Assembly: GCA_002479145.1 (NCBI GenBank)
Contig: DLLX01000063.1
Location: 1 to 26,269, forward strand
Origin: Prevotella sp. UBA7551
GTDB lineage: Bacteria; Bacteroidota; Bacteroidia; Bacteroidales; Bacteroidaceae
Reading direction: 5' to 3'
Length of the DNA: 26,269 nucleotides
Below, piece by piece: positions 1-8,390 of this stretch. Position 1 is the first letter of the stretch; every line of letters begins with the position of its first letter. The notes under the pieces are model-generated. The model was given only the letters and a program-made list of their open reading frames with translations, did no database searches and was not told where the DNA came from. Both the position numbers and the translations under genes were made by a program.

Positions 1-102
1 AGCTGCAATGTGGGTTAAATGCAGGGCCAACAATTATGGATGACAAAAAGCGTGCTTCACAATACCTATCCAAGAATACTCATCCGCAAAAAGCAATAAA
101 TC

Positions 103-1266
103 ATGGAACCAAAATTAAAAGTATATACAGTAAAGGAACTATGCGAGGGCTTTACCTATAGCGACATTGACGGCAAAGGACTTTATGGCTTGGCAGGCAA
201 GCTGACCATACAGCCGGAATATCAGCGCAACTACCTGTATAGTGAGAATAGCGGGAGGGCAGAAGTAGCTGTCATCGATTCCGTGTTGAAAAAATACCCG
301 CTGGGACTTTTGTATTTTAACAAACTGCCTGACGGGCGGCTGGAGGTGCTTGACGGACAACAGCGCATCACAAGTCTTGGACGGTTCTTTATCGGTAAAT
401 TCTCGATAATGATAAATGGCAATCCATATAAATTCGACAAAATGCCGACTGACAAGAGGAAACTATTTGAAAACACACCGATTCTGGCTTATATCTGCGA
501 AGGTACGGAATCGGAAATAAAGGAATGGTTTGAAATAATCAATATTGGCGGTATCAAACTGAATGAGCAGGAGAAACTGAATGCCATCTATTCTGGCCCG
601 TTTGTAAGTGAAGCGCGAAGGGAATTCAGCAACAAGGAAGATACGAGGGTGCAGAAGTGGGGATGTTATATTTCGGGTTCTGTAAGCAGACAGGAGATTC
701 TTCAAGAAGCACTCAGGTGGGTGAGTCATGATCAAATTAAGGACTATATGCAGGAGCATCGCCACGACGAGAATATAAACGAGCTAAAGAATTATTTCAA
801 TGATGTCATCTCATGGATAGAGCATACCTTCGATGATGTGTACCCAAAGATGAAAGGCTTGAACTGGGGAGAACTGTACGAAAGGTTTCATAACCATCCG
901 TATGACCATACTGAAATTTCAGAGAAGGTAAAAGCTCTGTATGATGACCCCTGCGTTCAGGACAAGAAGAATATATTTGAATATGTGTTGGACGGTTGTA
1001 AGAACACAAAACTTCTGAATGTCCGTGTCTTTGATGAAAAAACAAAGCGCAGAGTGTACAACCGCCAAACAGCAGAAGCGCAGGAGAAACATATCAGCAA
1101 CTGTCCTCTTTGTGCCATAGGACATGAGGCTAATAAAGATAGAATTTGGAAACTGTCAGAGATGGATGCCGACCATGTGCTGGCATGGAGCAAGGGTGGC
1201 GCTACTGACGAAGGTAATTGCCAGATGCTTTGCAGATCTCATAACAGGGCAAAAGGCAACAGATGA
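103..1266 (+). CDS. DUF262 protein with C-terminal HNH endonuclease motif
   Basis: The 387-residue product has an N-terminal DUF262 domain, marked by the DGQQR motif at residues 84-88 (LDGQQRITSL), the ParB/Srx-like nucleotide-binding signature shared with GmrS-type restriction subunits. The C-terminus is an HNH/zinc module. It has CPLC at 334-337, DADH with the likely general-base His358, the conserved Asn372, and CRSH at 377-380, so Cys334, Cys337, Cys377 and His380 could hold a structural zinc. The middle is helical and unassigned. DUF262 proteins with HNH or DUF1524 nucleases include modification-dependent restriction enzymes (GmrSD, BrxU); by analogy this may be a phage- or modified-DNA-targeting nuclease, but that is inference. 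No Shine-Dalgarno is obvious, and the ATG at 103 is the natural start. No methyltransferase or partner subunit is visible downstream, where the next gene is a convergent pseudogene; the upstream neighbour lies outside the window. The domain assignment is solid; the biological role is not. Confidence 0.85.
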   Translation: MEPKLKVYTVKELCEGFTYSDIDGKGLYGLAGKLTIQPEYQRNYLYSENSGRAEVAVIDSVLKKYPLGLLYFNKLPDGRLEVLDGQQRITSLGRFFIGKFSIMINGNPYKFDKMPTDKRKLFENTPILAYICEGTESEIKEWFEIINIGGIKLNEQEKLNAIYSGPFVSEARREFSNKEDTRVQKWGCYISGSVSRQEILQEALRWVSHDQIKDYMQEHRHDENINELKNYFNDVISWIEHTFDDVYPKMKGLNWGELYERFHNHPYDHTEISEKVKALYDDPCVQDKKNIFEYVLDGCKNTKLLNVRVFDEKTKRRVYNRQTAEAQEKHISNCPLCAIGHEANKDRIWKLSEMDADHVLAWSKGGATDEGNCQMLCRSHNRAKGNR

Positions 1267-1737
1267 GATCATGTCTGCTACAGTAGTGTAAATAAGCTGT
1301 GGGGTCGGTAATTTAAATAGTGTCAAGGCCTATATTCCTTTTCCTTATACATCTCTGTTGGACGGGACGATTTTGATCGTGTTGGTCAACTGAGGAACCT
1401 TTTCATTGCAAAGCTACATAATTTGTGCTATAAGTGTAATATCCCTCTTTGTCTACACTACCCCCATGCGTTGTCCGCACTTCAGACTTCCTCTAAGTAC
1501 TTTATGGTAACCCATTGATAATCAAATAATTGATGAAAAGATATGACCGCTGAGCGAAACAGCCCCTATTAGCTTGCGATAAAGCCTAAATCATGCTGCA
1601 AAAGAGCCTCTTTTATGACGCAAAAGAGCCCCTATTGTCGCACAAAAGGAACAATATCGAAAAATGGCATTTTGCAAATTACTCCACTCTATCAGATTCA
1701 GCGTAGAGTCGGGCCTATATATCATATTTTTGTAGCT
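1267..1737. other. Gene-free interval between two convergent accessory genes
   Basis: This 471-base stretch separates the stop of the DUF262-HNH gene from the stop of the broken ATPase. I see no credible coding region on either strand. Its only organised structure is the degenerate tandem repeat at 1554-1659. Reading the minus strand of 1270-1400 gives short open stretches interrupted by stops, which might be remains of a mobile element, but nothing is recognisable. Confidence 0.6.
1554..1659. repeat. Degenerate tandem repeat, five units of 20-22 nt
   Basis: Five consecutive units start at 1554, 1576, 1598, 1620 and 1640. Units 1-3 are 22 nt and units 4-5 are 20 nt. The shared core is roughly GCRAAARAGCCYCTWTT. 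Units 1 and 4 both contain AGCCCCTATT, units 3 and 4 both begin GCAAAAGAGCC, and unit 5 is the most diverged. Units abut without spacers, so this is not a CRISPR array. The array lies in a non-coding interval downstream of two convergent genes. A dispersed intergenic repeat family or a recombination or protein-binding site is possible; the sequence alone does not decide. Confidence 0.6.
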
Positions 1738-3032
1738 TCACATACTCCATATTGGCTTGACTTCAATGTGTAAGCTGTCACGTTCCAAAGACCGCTGTTG
1801 ATTGAAAGTGACGATCAAACACTTCTTGCAACCTGTGAAATATGAGGCTGCCAGCAAGCCGCCGACTTCACGTTCAATGTTCTCTTCGTTCAGAACCCAG
1901 CAAACCTGTATCAGTTCCGCCACTCGTTCTCCGCGCTGTACCACGAAATCACACTCTTTGGAATCATTGAAGTAGAACACGCGGTCCTCCTCTCCCAAGC
2001 TTCTCTCCAAGTTCAGGTACACAATGTTTTCCAACGCCTTGCCAGACATCCTCGCTCTCTGGAAGCAGCACAGCGTTGTGCAGGGCAATGTCCGCCACAT
2101 AATATTTAGCGGATGCGGAACGTTGCTTCACTATGGACTTGTCATATTTCTCCACTTTGCGCAACATGAAAATGTTACAGGCATAATCCAGCCATAGATA
2201 CAGCGAGTCCTTTGATACTTTCAACCCTTGCGACTTGAGGTCATTGTAGATGTTGTTCACGCTGGTTGGCTTTGTGAGATTGTTCATCACCCGCTTCAGG
2301 AAATAGCGCACCACAAAGGAGGGTGTTCCTATGTTGTAGTGTTCCATCATATCCCTGAAAAGCATCGTGTTGAAATAAGACTGGAGTATCTTGATTTTGT
2401 CACTCTTGGTTGTAGTGAGCGCAACCTCCGGAAAACCGCCTTCTTCACAATATGTCACGAAAAGCAGAAGCCAAAACGGCTTTTCCTTCCTCTGTATACC
2501 GATTAGCCTCGATGTTTTTGAATCTGAGATACTCGCTGAAACTCAATGGATATTCACGGTATTCGTCTGGCCACCCACGCAAGGCTGAAGCCATCTCCTC
2601 AGAAAGCATTTTTGCCGTGCTGCCTGTGATAAAGATATGCTTGCAATAGTTCTTATAGACTCTCAGCACAAACAATTCCCAACCCTTTACCAGCTGTATC
2701 TCGTCAAAGAACATATAGACATCCTTGATGGCTATATGTGGAAACATCTCGCGGTATGCCTGCAAAATCTCATCGAAATTGTCGGGAGACATTGAGAGGA
2801 AACGCTCATCATCAAAGCCTACATAAAGGATTTGCTCTCTTGGCACACCATTCTTTAGCAAACGATTGATGGTTAGTCCCAACAGAGATGACTTGCCACA
2901 TCGCCTGATACCGGTAACGGTGACAATACGACCTTCATCCAAAGGCAGTTGTGTGGCCCTTTCCTGCAAATCCAATGGTACTTCCTGTTGGCGCAGAGAT
3001 ATAATTGACTGAAACGTGCTCTTTAAATCCAT
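1738..3032 (-). pseudogene. AAA_14/DUF4143 family ATPase, broken by two frameshifts
   Basis: Reading on the minus strand, the first 195 codons (3032 to 2445) give an AAA ATPase with Walker A GIRRCGKSSLL and Walker B YMFFDEIQ, ending prematurely after FRDIL. The protein continues one frame over (CEEGGFPEV, about 2452 down to 2050) and shifts again near 2044-2050. There, PESEDV should run into GKALENIVYLNL, which continues to the stop at 1738. Each break is explained by one extra base: an A near 2450 and a T near 2045. Removing both restores 430 residues, a normal length for these ATPases. The rebuilt product has an N-terminal ATPase and a C-terminal DUF4143 domain with a nuclease-like core (ECDFVV). 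The start is supported by AAAGGAA upstream and a TATATTTG promoter box. The role of the family is poorly known. Two independent lesions make a sequencing artefact less likely, though not excluded. Confidence 0.85.
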
Positions 3033-3059
3033 TGTTCCTTTCTATTAGAAATGTCGCTG

Positions 3060-3067
3060 CAAATATA
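3060..3067 (-). promoter_or_regulatory. -7 promoter box TATATTTG for the ATPase pseudogene
   Basis: On the minus strand TATATTTG matches the Bacteroidetes -7 consensus TAnnTTTG exactly and lies 27 bases upstream of the ATG at 3032. The predicted leader is about 20 nt and includes AAAGGAA ahead of the start. No convincing TTTG -33 element is present, because that position is occupied by a palindrome. Confidence 0.6.
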
Positions 3068-3072
3068 CAAAG

Positions 3073-3123
3073 TTTCCTCTTAAAAAGGAAATTTTCTCCA
3101 TTCCTTTCCTTTTTATAAGGAAA
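3073..3123. promoter_or_regulatory. Pair of matching 19-bp palindromes, candidate operator
   Basis: TTTCCTCTTAAAAAGGAAA (3073-3091) and TTTCCTTTTTATAAGGAAA (3105-3123) share TTTCCT/AGGAAA arms around a 7-bp A/T centre. Their centres are 32 bp apart, close to three helical turns, so two dimers could sit on one DNA face. The proximal copy fills the spacer just upstream of the -7 box at 3060-3067, a place where a bound protein would block RNA polymerase. This is inference from layout; no cognate regulator gene is visible in the window. Confidence 0.5.
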
Positions 3124-3252
3124 AATAGAATTAAACTTCTGCTTGTGTATTTTGAGTTAGGCTGTTTATTCTCAAGCAACATTCATCTCTACCAACTCCA
3201 CTTTTAACACGCTCGCAACTTGTTAGTATCAGATATGAGGCGCTCTATATTT

Positions 3253-6090
3253 TTATAATACCTTTTTGATGAATGCAGGCGTGAAACCTTCTGTACTGTT
3301 GGCCACTTCTTCTGGTGTGCCTGTGGCCAATACTCTTCCTCCGCGCTTTCCACCTTCCGGCCCCATGTCTATAATGTAGTCGGCGAGCTTGATAACATCA
3401 AGGTTGTGCTCGATGACAAGCACCGTATTACCCCGGTCCACCAATTTCTGAAGAACGTCCATGAGGATGCGTATGTCCTCAAAGTGGAGTCCCGTTGTCG
3501 GCTCATCAAGAATATAGAACGTCTTTCCCGTGTCGCGCTTCGACAACTCTGTGGCCAGCTTCACCCGCTGCGACTCCCCTCCCGACAAGGTGGTGGAAGA
3601 CTGTCCCAATTTCAAATAGCCCAAACCAACATCTTGCAAGGTCTTTATCTTTTGCAGAATCCTCGGGACGTTATCAAAGAACTCAACGGCCATATTGACC
3701 GTCATGTCGAGCACGTCGGCTATAGACTTCCCCCTGTAGCGCACTTCTAAGGTCTCGCGGTTGTAGCGTTTGCCGTGGCAAACGTCACAAGGTACCATCA
3801 CGTCGGGCAGAAAATTCATCTCTATCGTCTTGTAGCCGTTACCCCCGCAGGCCTCACATCTCCCACCCTTGACATTGAACGAGAAGCGTCCGGGCTTGTA
3901 GCCTCTTATTTGCGCCTCTGGGAGTTCAACGAACAAAGAGCGAATTTCAGAAAACACACCCGTGTAGGTGGCGGGATTGGAGCGCGGCGTGCGCCCGATT
4001 GGACTTTGGTCAACGGTCACTACTTTATCTATAAAGTCGATACCGTCAATTTTACGATAAGGCATCGGCTTTTTTAAGGAGCGGTAAAAGTGTTGTGACA
4101 GAATGGGTTGGAGCGTCTCATTAACCAAGGTGGACTTGCCCGAACCCGATACGCCTGTGACAAGAATGAGTTTTCCCAGCGGGAACTCCACGTCGATGTC
4201 CTTCAAATTGTTCCCTGTACACCCAAAAAGCTTTATGCTCTTGCCATTGCCTTCGCGTCGTTTGGCGGGTATTGGTATCCATCTTTCGTGGTTCAGGTAT
4301 TGCGCCGTAAGGGTGTGCGTGTGCAACATATCTTGTGGTGTGCCCTGAAAGACCACCTCTCCACCCCGGCGTCCAGCCTTTGGTCCAATGTCCACAATCC
4401 AGTCGGCCGCCCTCATCATGTCCTCATCGTGTTCCACGACAATGACGGTATTGCCCAGATCACGCAGTTCCTTGAGTGAGTTTATCAGACGAACGTTGTC
4501 CCGTTGATGAAGGCCTATGCTTGGCTCGTCGAGGATGTATAGCACGTTGACGAGCTGTGATCCTATCTGTGTGGCCAGGCGGATGCGTTGACTTTCTCCT
4601 CCAGAAAGTGAGGCAACCTGGCGGTTGAGCGACAAATAATCGAGGCCGACATCCAAAAGGAAGCGTAAACGCTTACGAATCTCTTTGATTATTTCAGAAG
4701 CAATCTTGCGTTGAGCATCGCCAAGATGAGCCTCAACTTCTCCCATCCACTCATACAATTCGTCCAAGTCCATAACGGAAAGCTCGGAAATGTTCTTGTC
4801 CCAAATCCTATAGGACAAAGCCTCCCGATTGAGTCGTTGACCATGGCACTCCTTACACTCCACATCGGCTATAAACTGGCCGCTCCATTTTTTCCCGGCC
4901 ACACTGTCATCACTCTCCATGATGGTGCGGAGATACTTGACCACTCCATCAAAAGGTACAAAGTAGTCGGTGGTTGTGCGCACCAATTCTTTAGGAATAC
5001 GCACTTTTTCAAGAGACCCATAGAGCACTTCGTTCATCGCTTCTTTAGCAATGTCCTTGACGGGCGTCTTTAGGTCAAATCCGTATTTGGACAGAATGGA
5101 CTCGACTTGCCAAAAAATCATTTGGTTTTTATACTTTCCCAGTGGGGCGATGGCCCCCTCACGGATTGACTTTCGCTCGTCTGGAATCACTTTTTTCAGG
5201 TCAATCTCGCTCACAATGCCAAGTCCCTTGCAGACGGGGCAGGCTCCTTCTGGAGAATTGAAGGAAAACATATTGGGCTCTGGATCTTTGTAGGACAATC
5301 CTGTCTGAGGATCCATGAGCCGCTTGGAGAAGAACTTCGCTTCTCCAGAGTCGGCATCGATAATCATGATGAGGCCGTCTCCCTGACGCATGGCAGTCGA
5401 TACTGTCTGCTGAAGCCGCCGCATCATGTTCTCGGATGTCTCTCCAAGGCGTGCGGTAAGTCTCATCTTGTCGATTACGACTTCAATATTGTGGTTCTTA
5501 TAGCGATCCGTCTTCATGCCGCGGGCAAGTTCCTTGATCTCCCCATCCACCCTGATATAAAGGTATCCCTTGCGTCGCATACTTTCAAAAAGCTCGCGAT
5601 AGTGTCCCTTTCGGTTGCGTATAAGGGGCGCAAGGATGAAAATCTTCTTGTCATGATAGTCGTTGAGAATCATCGACACCACCTTGTCTTCGGTGTATTT
5701 CACCATTTTCTCTCCGCTCTGGTAGGAATAGGCGGTGGCGGCGCGGGCAAAGAGCAAGCGGAGATAGTCGTAAATCTCAGTTGTTGTACCCACGGTGGAT
5801 CGTGGATTCTTGTTGGTGGTTTTTTGCTCGATGGCAATGACCGGCGACAGGCCGGAGATTTTATCCACATCGGGACGCTCCATATCACCAAGAAAATTGC
5901 GGGCATAGGCAGAGAATGTCTCTATGTAACGCCGCTGGCCTTCAGCATAAATAGTATCAAAAGCCAGTGAAGATTTGCCAGATCCACTCAGTCCAGTGAA
6001 AACAGTGAGGGAGTTGCGGGGAATTATAACGTTAATGTTCTTCAAGTTATGGACACGTGCGCCCAAAACTTCTATCTTATCCTTGTCCAT
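3253..6090 (-). CDS. uvrA: Excinuclease ABC subunit A
   Basis: UvrA is the damage-recognition ATPase of nucleotide excision repair; it loads UvrB onto lesions. The 945-residue product has the duplicated ABC architecture. The first Walker A is GLSGSGKS near residues 33-40 and the second is GVSGSGKS with its lysine near residue 652. Both signature motifs are present as LSGGESQR. Zinc-binding CxxC pairs are seen as CPVC, CKEC, CEAC (near 745) and CDVC. Walker B regions YILDEPS and YILDEPT are intact. Length is normal and no key residue is missing. I chose the ATG at 6090; an in-frame GTG at 6102 would add four residues that do not resemble the family N-terminus. It lies 74 bases downstream of the small type IX-exported protein gene on the same strand, so the two may share a transcript. 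No clear terminator follows the stop. Confidence 0.97.
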   Translation of the reverse strand: MDKDKIEVLGARVHNLKNINVIIPRNSLTVFTGLSGSGKSSLAFDTIYAEGQRRYIETFSAYARNFLGDMERPDVDKISGLSPVIAIEQKTTNKNPRSTVGTTTEIYDYLRLLFARAATAYSYQSGEKMVKYTEDKVVSMILNDYHDKKIFILAPLIRNRKGHYRELFESMRRKGYLYIRVDGEIKELARGMKTDRYKNHNIEVVIDKMRLTARLGETSENMMRRLQQTVSTAMRQGDGLIMIIDADSGEAKFFSKRLMDPQTGLSYKDPEPNMFSFNSPEGACPVCKGLGIVSEIDLKKVIPDERKSIREGAIAPLGKYKNQMIFWQVESILSKYGFDLKTPVKDIAKEAMNEVLYGSLEKVRIPKELVRTTTDYFVPFDGVVKYLRTIMESDDSVAGKKWSGQFIADVECKECHGQRLNREALSYRIWDKNISELSVMDLDELYEWMGEVEAHLGDAQRKIASEIIKEIRKRLRFLLDVGLDYLSLNRQVASLSGGESQRIRLATQIGSQLVNVLYILDEPSIGLHQRDNVRLINSLKELRDLGNTVIVVEHDEDMMRAADWIVDIGPKAGRRGGEVVFQGTPQDMLHTHTLTAQYLNHERWIPIPAKRREGNGKSIKLFGCTGNNLKDIDVEFPLGKLILVTGVSGSGKSTLVNETLQPILSQHFYRSLKKPMPYRKIDGIDFIDKVVTVDQSPIGRTPRSNPATYTGVFSEIRSLFVELPEAQIRGYKPGRFSFNVKGGRCEACGGNGYKTIEMNFLPDVMVPCDVCHGKRYNRETLEVRYRGKSIADVLDMTVNMAVEFFDNVPRILQKIKTLQDVGLGYLKLGQSSTTLSGGESQRVKLATELSKRDTGKTFYILDEPTTGLHFEDIRILMDVLQKLVDRGNTVLVIEHNLDVIKLADYIIDMGPEGGKRGGRVLATGTPEEVANSTEGFTPAFIKKVL

Positions 6091-6164
6091 TCGTGGAAAC
6101 ACAATCTGTTGGTTTGTTAATTGTAGTGCGGTGTCGTCCTGAGGGATGTCCGCGTTATTGTGGG

Positions 6165-6884
6165 CTATTCCGTTACCGTACCCGCTGCTTCATTGAACGA
6201 ACGAAGCAAATTTACAGCCTTTCGGATGCGGAAATGGCGTCCGTCTGCACCCTTGGCATCGACATTTACAAAATACACACCGTCTTTGACGGGCTTTCCA
6301 TGGAACGTGCCATCCCAGCCCTCTGCTGGATTTTCCCATGTAAATATCTTCTGTCCCCAACGGTTGAAGATGGTCGCCTTAAATTCCACTATACTCTGAT
6401 AAGTGCTCTTGGCCTTGTATATGTCATTCACACCATCCCCATTGGGTGAGAAAGCGTTAGGAAATTCAAGTTTACTCTCGCTGATAGAAAACTCGAAAGG
6501 AGGAAAATCTTCTGGGGTGAAAAGAATGGTATCTGTGCCATTCACCAGCGACACCGTGAGTGATACATGCTGTACCCCTGCCTTAGTGAAGGTGTATTGC
6601 GTCGTCTCATCGTAACGAATCAGATAAGGATTCTCTGCGTCTGAGCCTTCGTAAAAACGCCATTCAAAATGAGGTGTGTAGTTGCCAGCGTCGGAGAGGC
6701 CTGCATCGAAACTTACTTCAATAGGAGCAGACCCAGTGTAGCTGCCTCCTGGCTCCATTGTTTGTTCCTCGTCATTCTCGTCCTTATAGGTAGCTGTGGG
6801 CAAAATGGACTGTCCGAATGTCGCTTGAACGCTACAAATGAGCGTAAAGGCGATGAAAATATGCTTAGAAGTCTGTCTCATCAT
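6165..6884 (-). CDS. Small secreted protein with type IX (type B) C-terminal sorting domain
   Basis: The 239-residue product begins with a signal peptide ending near ATFGQ. A PKD/Ig-like region follows (residues about 45-125, with HFEWRFY and a VSLTVSL strand). The C-terminal part is a gliding-motility-associated/CHU_C domain containing FPNAFSPNGDGVNDIY, IFNRWGQKIF, GWDGTFHGKPVKDGVYF and a basic final strand. That domain is the type B sorting signal used by the type IX secretion system. The protein is therefore expected to reach the surface or medium, possibly as an adhesin or scaffold. A tail of about eleven residues (SFNEAAGTVTE) follows the usual end of the domain. An in-frame TTG at 6899 lies inside the -7 promoter box, so the ATG at 6884 (or 6881) is the likely start. 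It is divergent from the LysM gene and upstream of uvrA. No type IX machinery gene is visible nearby. Confidence 0.8.
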   Translation of the reverse strand: MMRQTSKHIFIAFTLICSVQATFGQSILPTATYKDENDEEQTMEPGGSYTGSAPIEVSFDAGLSDAGNYTPHFEWRFYEGSDAENPYLIRYDETTQYTFTKAGVQHVSLTVSLVNGTDTILFTPEDFPPFEFSISESKLEFPNAFSPNGDGVNDIYKAKSTYQSIVEFKATIFNRWGQKIFTWENPAEGWDGTFHGKPVKDGVYFVNVDAKGADGRHFRIRKAVNLLRSFNEAAGTVTE

Positions 6885-6896
6885 TATTCTTTTGTG

Positions 6897-6904
6897 CAAA
6901 TTTA
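6897..6904 (-). promoter_or_regulatory. -7 box TAAATTTG for the CHU_C protein gene
   Basis: The minus-strand octamer fits TAnnTTTG and ends 12 bases before the ATG at 6884, which predicts a very short leader. It is divergent from the box at 6948-6955. Confidence 0.5.
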
Positions 6905-6947
6905 CGAATTTCTTTCCATTCCGATGGCAAAACCAACTTAATTTTAC

Positions 6948-6955
6948 TATCTTTG
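6948..6955 (+). promoter_or_regulatory. -7 box TATCTTTG for the LysM gene
   Basis: TATCTTTG fits TAnnTTTG and lies 25 bases before the ATG at 6981. The leader contains AAAAGGAAAAT just ahead of the start codon. No TTTG -33 element is evident. Confidence 0.55.
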
Positions 6956-6980
6956 CAAGTGGTTAAAATAAAAGGAAAAT

Positions 6981-8390
6981 ATGAGGCATTACTTGAGAAT
7001 ATGGATGTTCGTCTTCGCTTCGTTGCTTTCGCTTTACGTAAATGGCCAGTCTCAACAGTGGCAAAATTTGCATAAGGTACGGCGGGGCGAGACCCTGTTC
7101 GGCATCGCCAAAAATTATAATATCACGATACAGCAGCTCCTTGATGCCAACCCGGAGATGAAGGCTGAAGGCTACGAGCTAAAGAAAGGAGCATGGATTG
7201 CTGTCCCCTTCGGACTGAAGGGCGACAAGCTCCGTTCGGATGTGCAGCCATCACAGCGACTCTCTGGAAAATCGCCAGCACAGAACACAGCCCAAGTCAC
7301 TGGGACACCCAGTACGAAAAAGCAAGCTGCAACCATTCATGTGGGAGTGATGCTTCCATTGCATAATGAGGATGGCGACGGCATTCGGATGGTGGAGTAC
7401 TACCGTGGATTGCTACTTGCGTTAAACCAGTTGGAGTCTGAAGGAATCAATACTGACGTTCACGCATGGAACGTTCCTAAGAATGCCGACATACGCACCA
7501 CACTTCTTGATAAGGGTGCATCCTCGCTTGACATCATCTTTGGGCCGCTTTACACGGCTCAAGCTAACCCATTGGCTGACTTCTGTCGTCGGTATGGCAT
7601 CAAGTTAGTAATTCCCTTCTCCATTGAAAGCCGTGAGGTGGAGAAAAATCCAAATGTTTTTCAAGTCTATCAGACAGACTCCGTACTTAATGCAATGGCA
7701 GTGAGTTGCTTTTTAGAGCGTTATCAGAATACTCACCGCACAATATTTGTTAATTGCAATGACCCCGATTCACGTGCCGGCAAGTTTACCCGCTTACTGA
7801 GGCAACAGCTTGATGCGTGTAAAACACCCTATGAGCTTACCAATGTCAACTCGCCACTGACTGACTTTGCCAAGCACTTTTCATCGAAACAGCCCAATGC
7901 CATAGTCCTCAACACAGAGAGGAGTCCTCAGTTGACACGCGTTTTCCACAAGTTGGACTCTCTGACCGCAACCCGCCCTGGACTTGCCGTCTCCATGTTT
8001 GGTTATAATGAGTGGTTTATCTATCAGGATTACGACCTCAACTGGTTTTTCAAATATAATATATACATACCCTCTACCTTCTTCTATAATAAAATGTCGG
8101 ACAAAACTCGCTCTCTGGAGACACTGTATCAAAAGACCTATGGTCAACCGATGGACAGAAATTATATTCCTCGATTGGCACTGACAGGCTATGACCAAGG
8201 GGAGTTTTTTGTACGTGGATTAAGCCAATATGGCAAAGGATTCAAAGGATTGGAGACGCAGCCTATTCAGTACAGGCCGCTTCAGACCCGACTTCGTTTT
8301 GTTACCATTCCTAATGGAGGGCAACAGAACAAGCAATTTCAGTTGATTCATTTTAAGTCTGACCAGACCATGGAAAGTCTTACCTATTGA
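6981..8390 (+). CDS. Secreted LysM plus type I periplasmic-binding-fold protein
   Basis: The 469-residue protein opens with a signal peptide (cleavage near VNGQ). A single LysM domain follows at about residues 31-76, with VRRGETLFGIAKNYNITI and ending KKGAWIAVP. A Ser/Thr/Lys-rich linker covers about 80-115. From about residue 118 the fold resembles the ligand-binding region of branched-chain amino-acid ABC receptors and LppC-like proteins (IHVGVMLPLHNEDGDG, later DIIFGPLYTAQANPLADF and YGIKLVIPFS). LysM domains bind N-acetylglucosamine-containing glycans, so attachment to peptidoglycan is likely, with the C-terminal domain sensing or binding a ligand. No permease or ATPase is adjacent, which argues against a simple transport receptor. 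The ligand cannot be read from sequence. Confidence 0.85.
   Translation: MRHYLRIWMFVFASLLSLYVNGQSQQWQNLHKVRRGETLFGIAKNYNITIQQLLDANPEMKAEGYELKKGAWIAVPFGLKGDKLRSDVQPSQRLSGKSPAQNTAQVTGTPSTKKQAATIHVGVMLPLHNEDGDGIRMVEYYRGLLLALNQLESEGINTDVHAWNVPKNADIRTTLLDKGASSLDIIFGPLYTAQANPLADFCRRYGIKLVIPFSIESREVEKNPNVFQVYQTDSVLNAMAVSCFLERYQNTHRTIFVNCNDPDSRAGKFTRLLRQQLDACKTPYELTNVNSPLTDFAKHFSSKQPNAIVLNTERSPQLTRVFHKLDSLTATRPGLAVSMFGYNEWFIYQDYDLNWFFKYNIYIPSTFFYNKMSDKTRSLETLYQKTYGQPMDRNYIPRLALTGYDQGEFFVRGLSQYGKGFKGLETQPIQYRPLQTRLRFVTIPNGGQQNKQFQLIHFKSDQTMESLTY

Noticed and set aside
3..161. Open frame entering from the left window edge (includes MDDKKRASQYLSKN), possible tail of an upstream gene
   Set aside because: It overlaps the DUF262 gene start by 59 bases, resembles no family I recognise, and an overlap of that size is unusual; it may be chance.
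1270..1400. Possible insertion-sequence remnant on the minus strand (short open stretches such as LTLFKLPTPQLIYT)
   Set aside because: Interrupted by stops, no inverted repeat pair or transposase motif could be confirmed by eye.
1554..1659. CRISPR array
   Set aside because: Units are 20-22 nt, degenerate and directly abutting, with no unique spacers and no cas genes nearby.
5491..5970. 159-codon open frame opposite uvrA
   Set aside because: It lies wholly inside the strongly conserved uvrA coding sequence in antisense and has no family resemblance.
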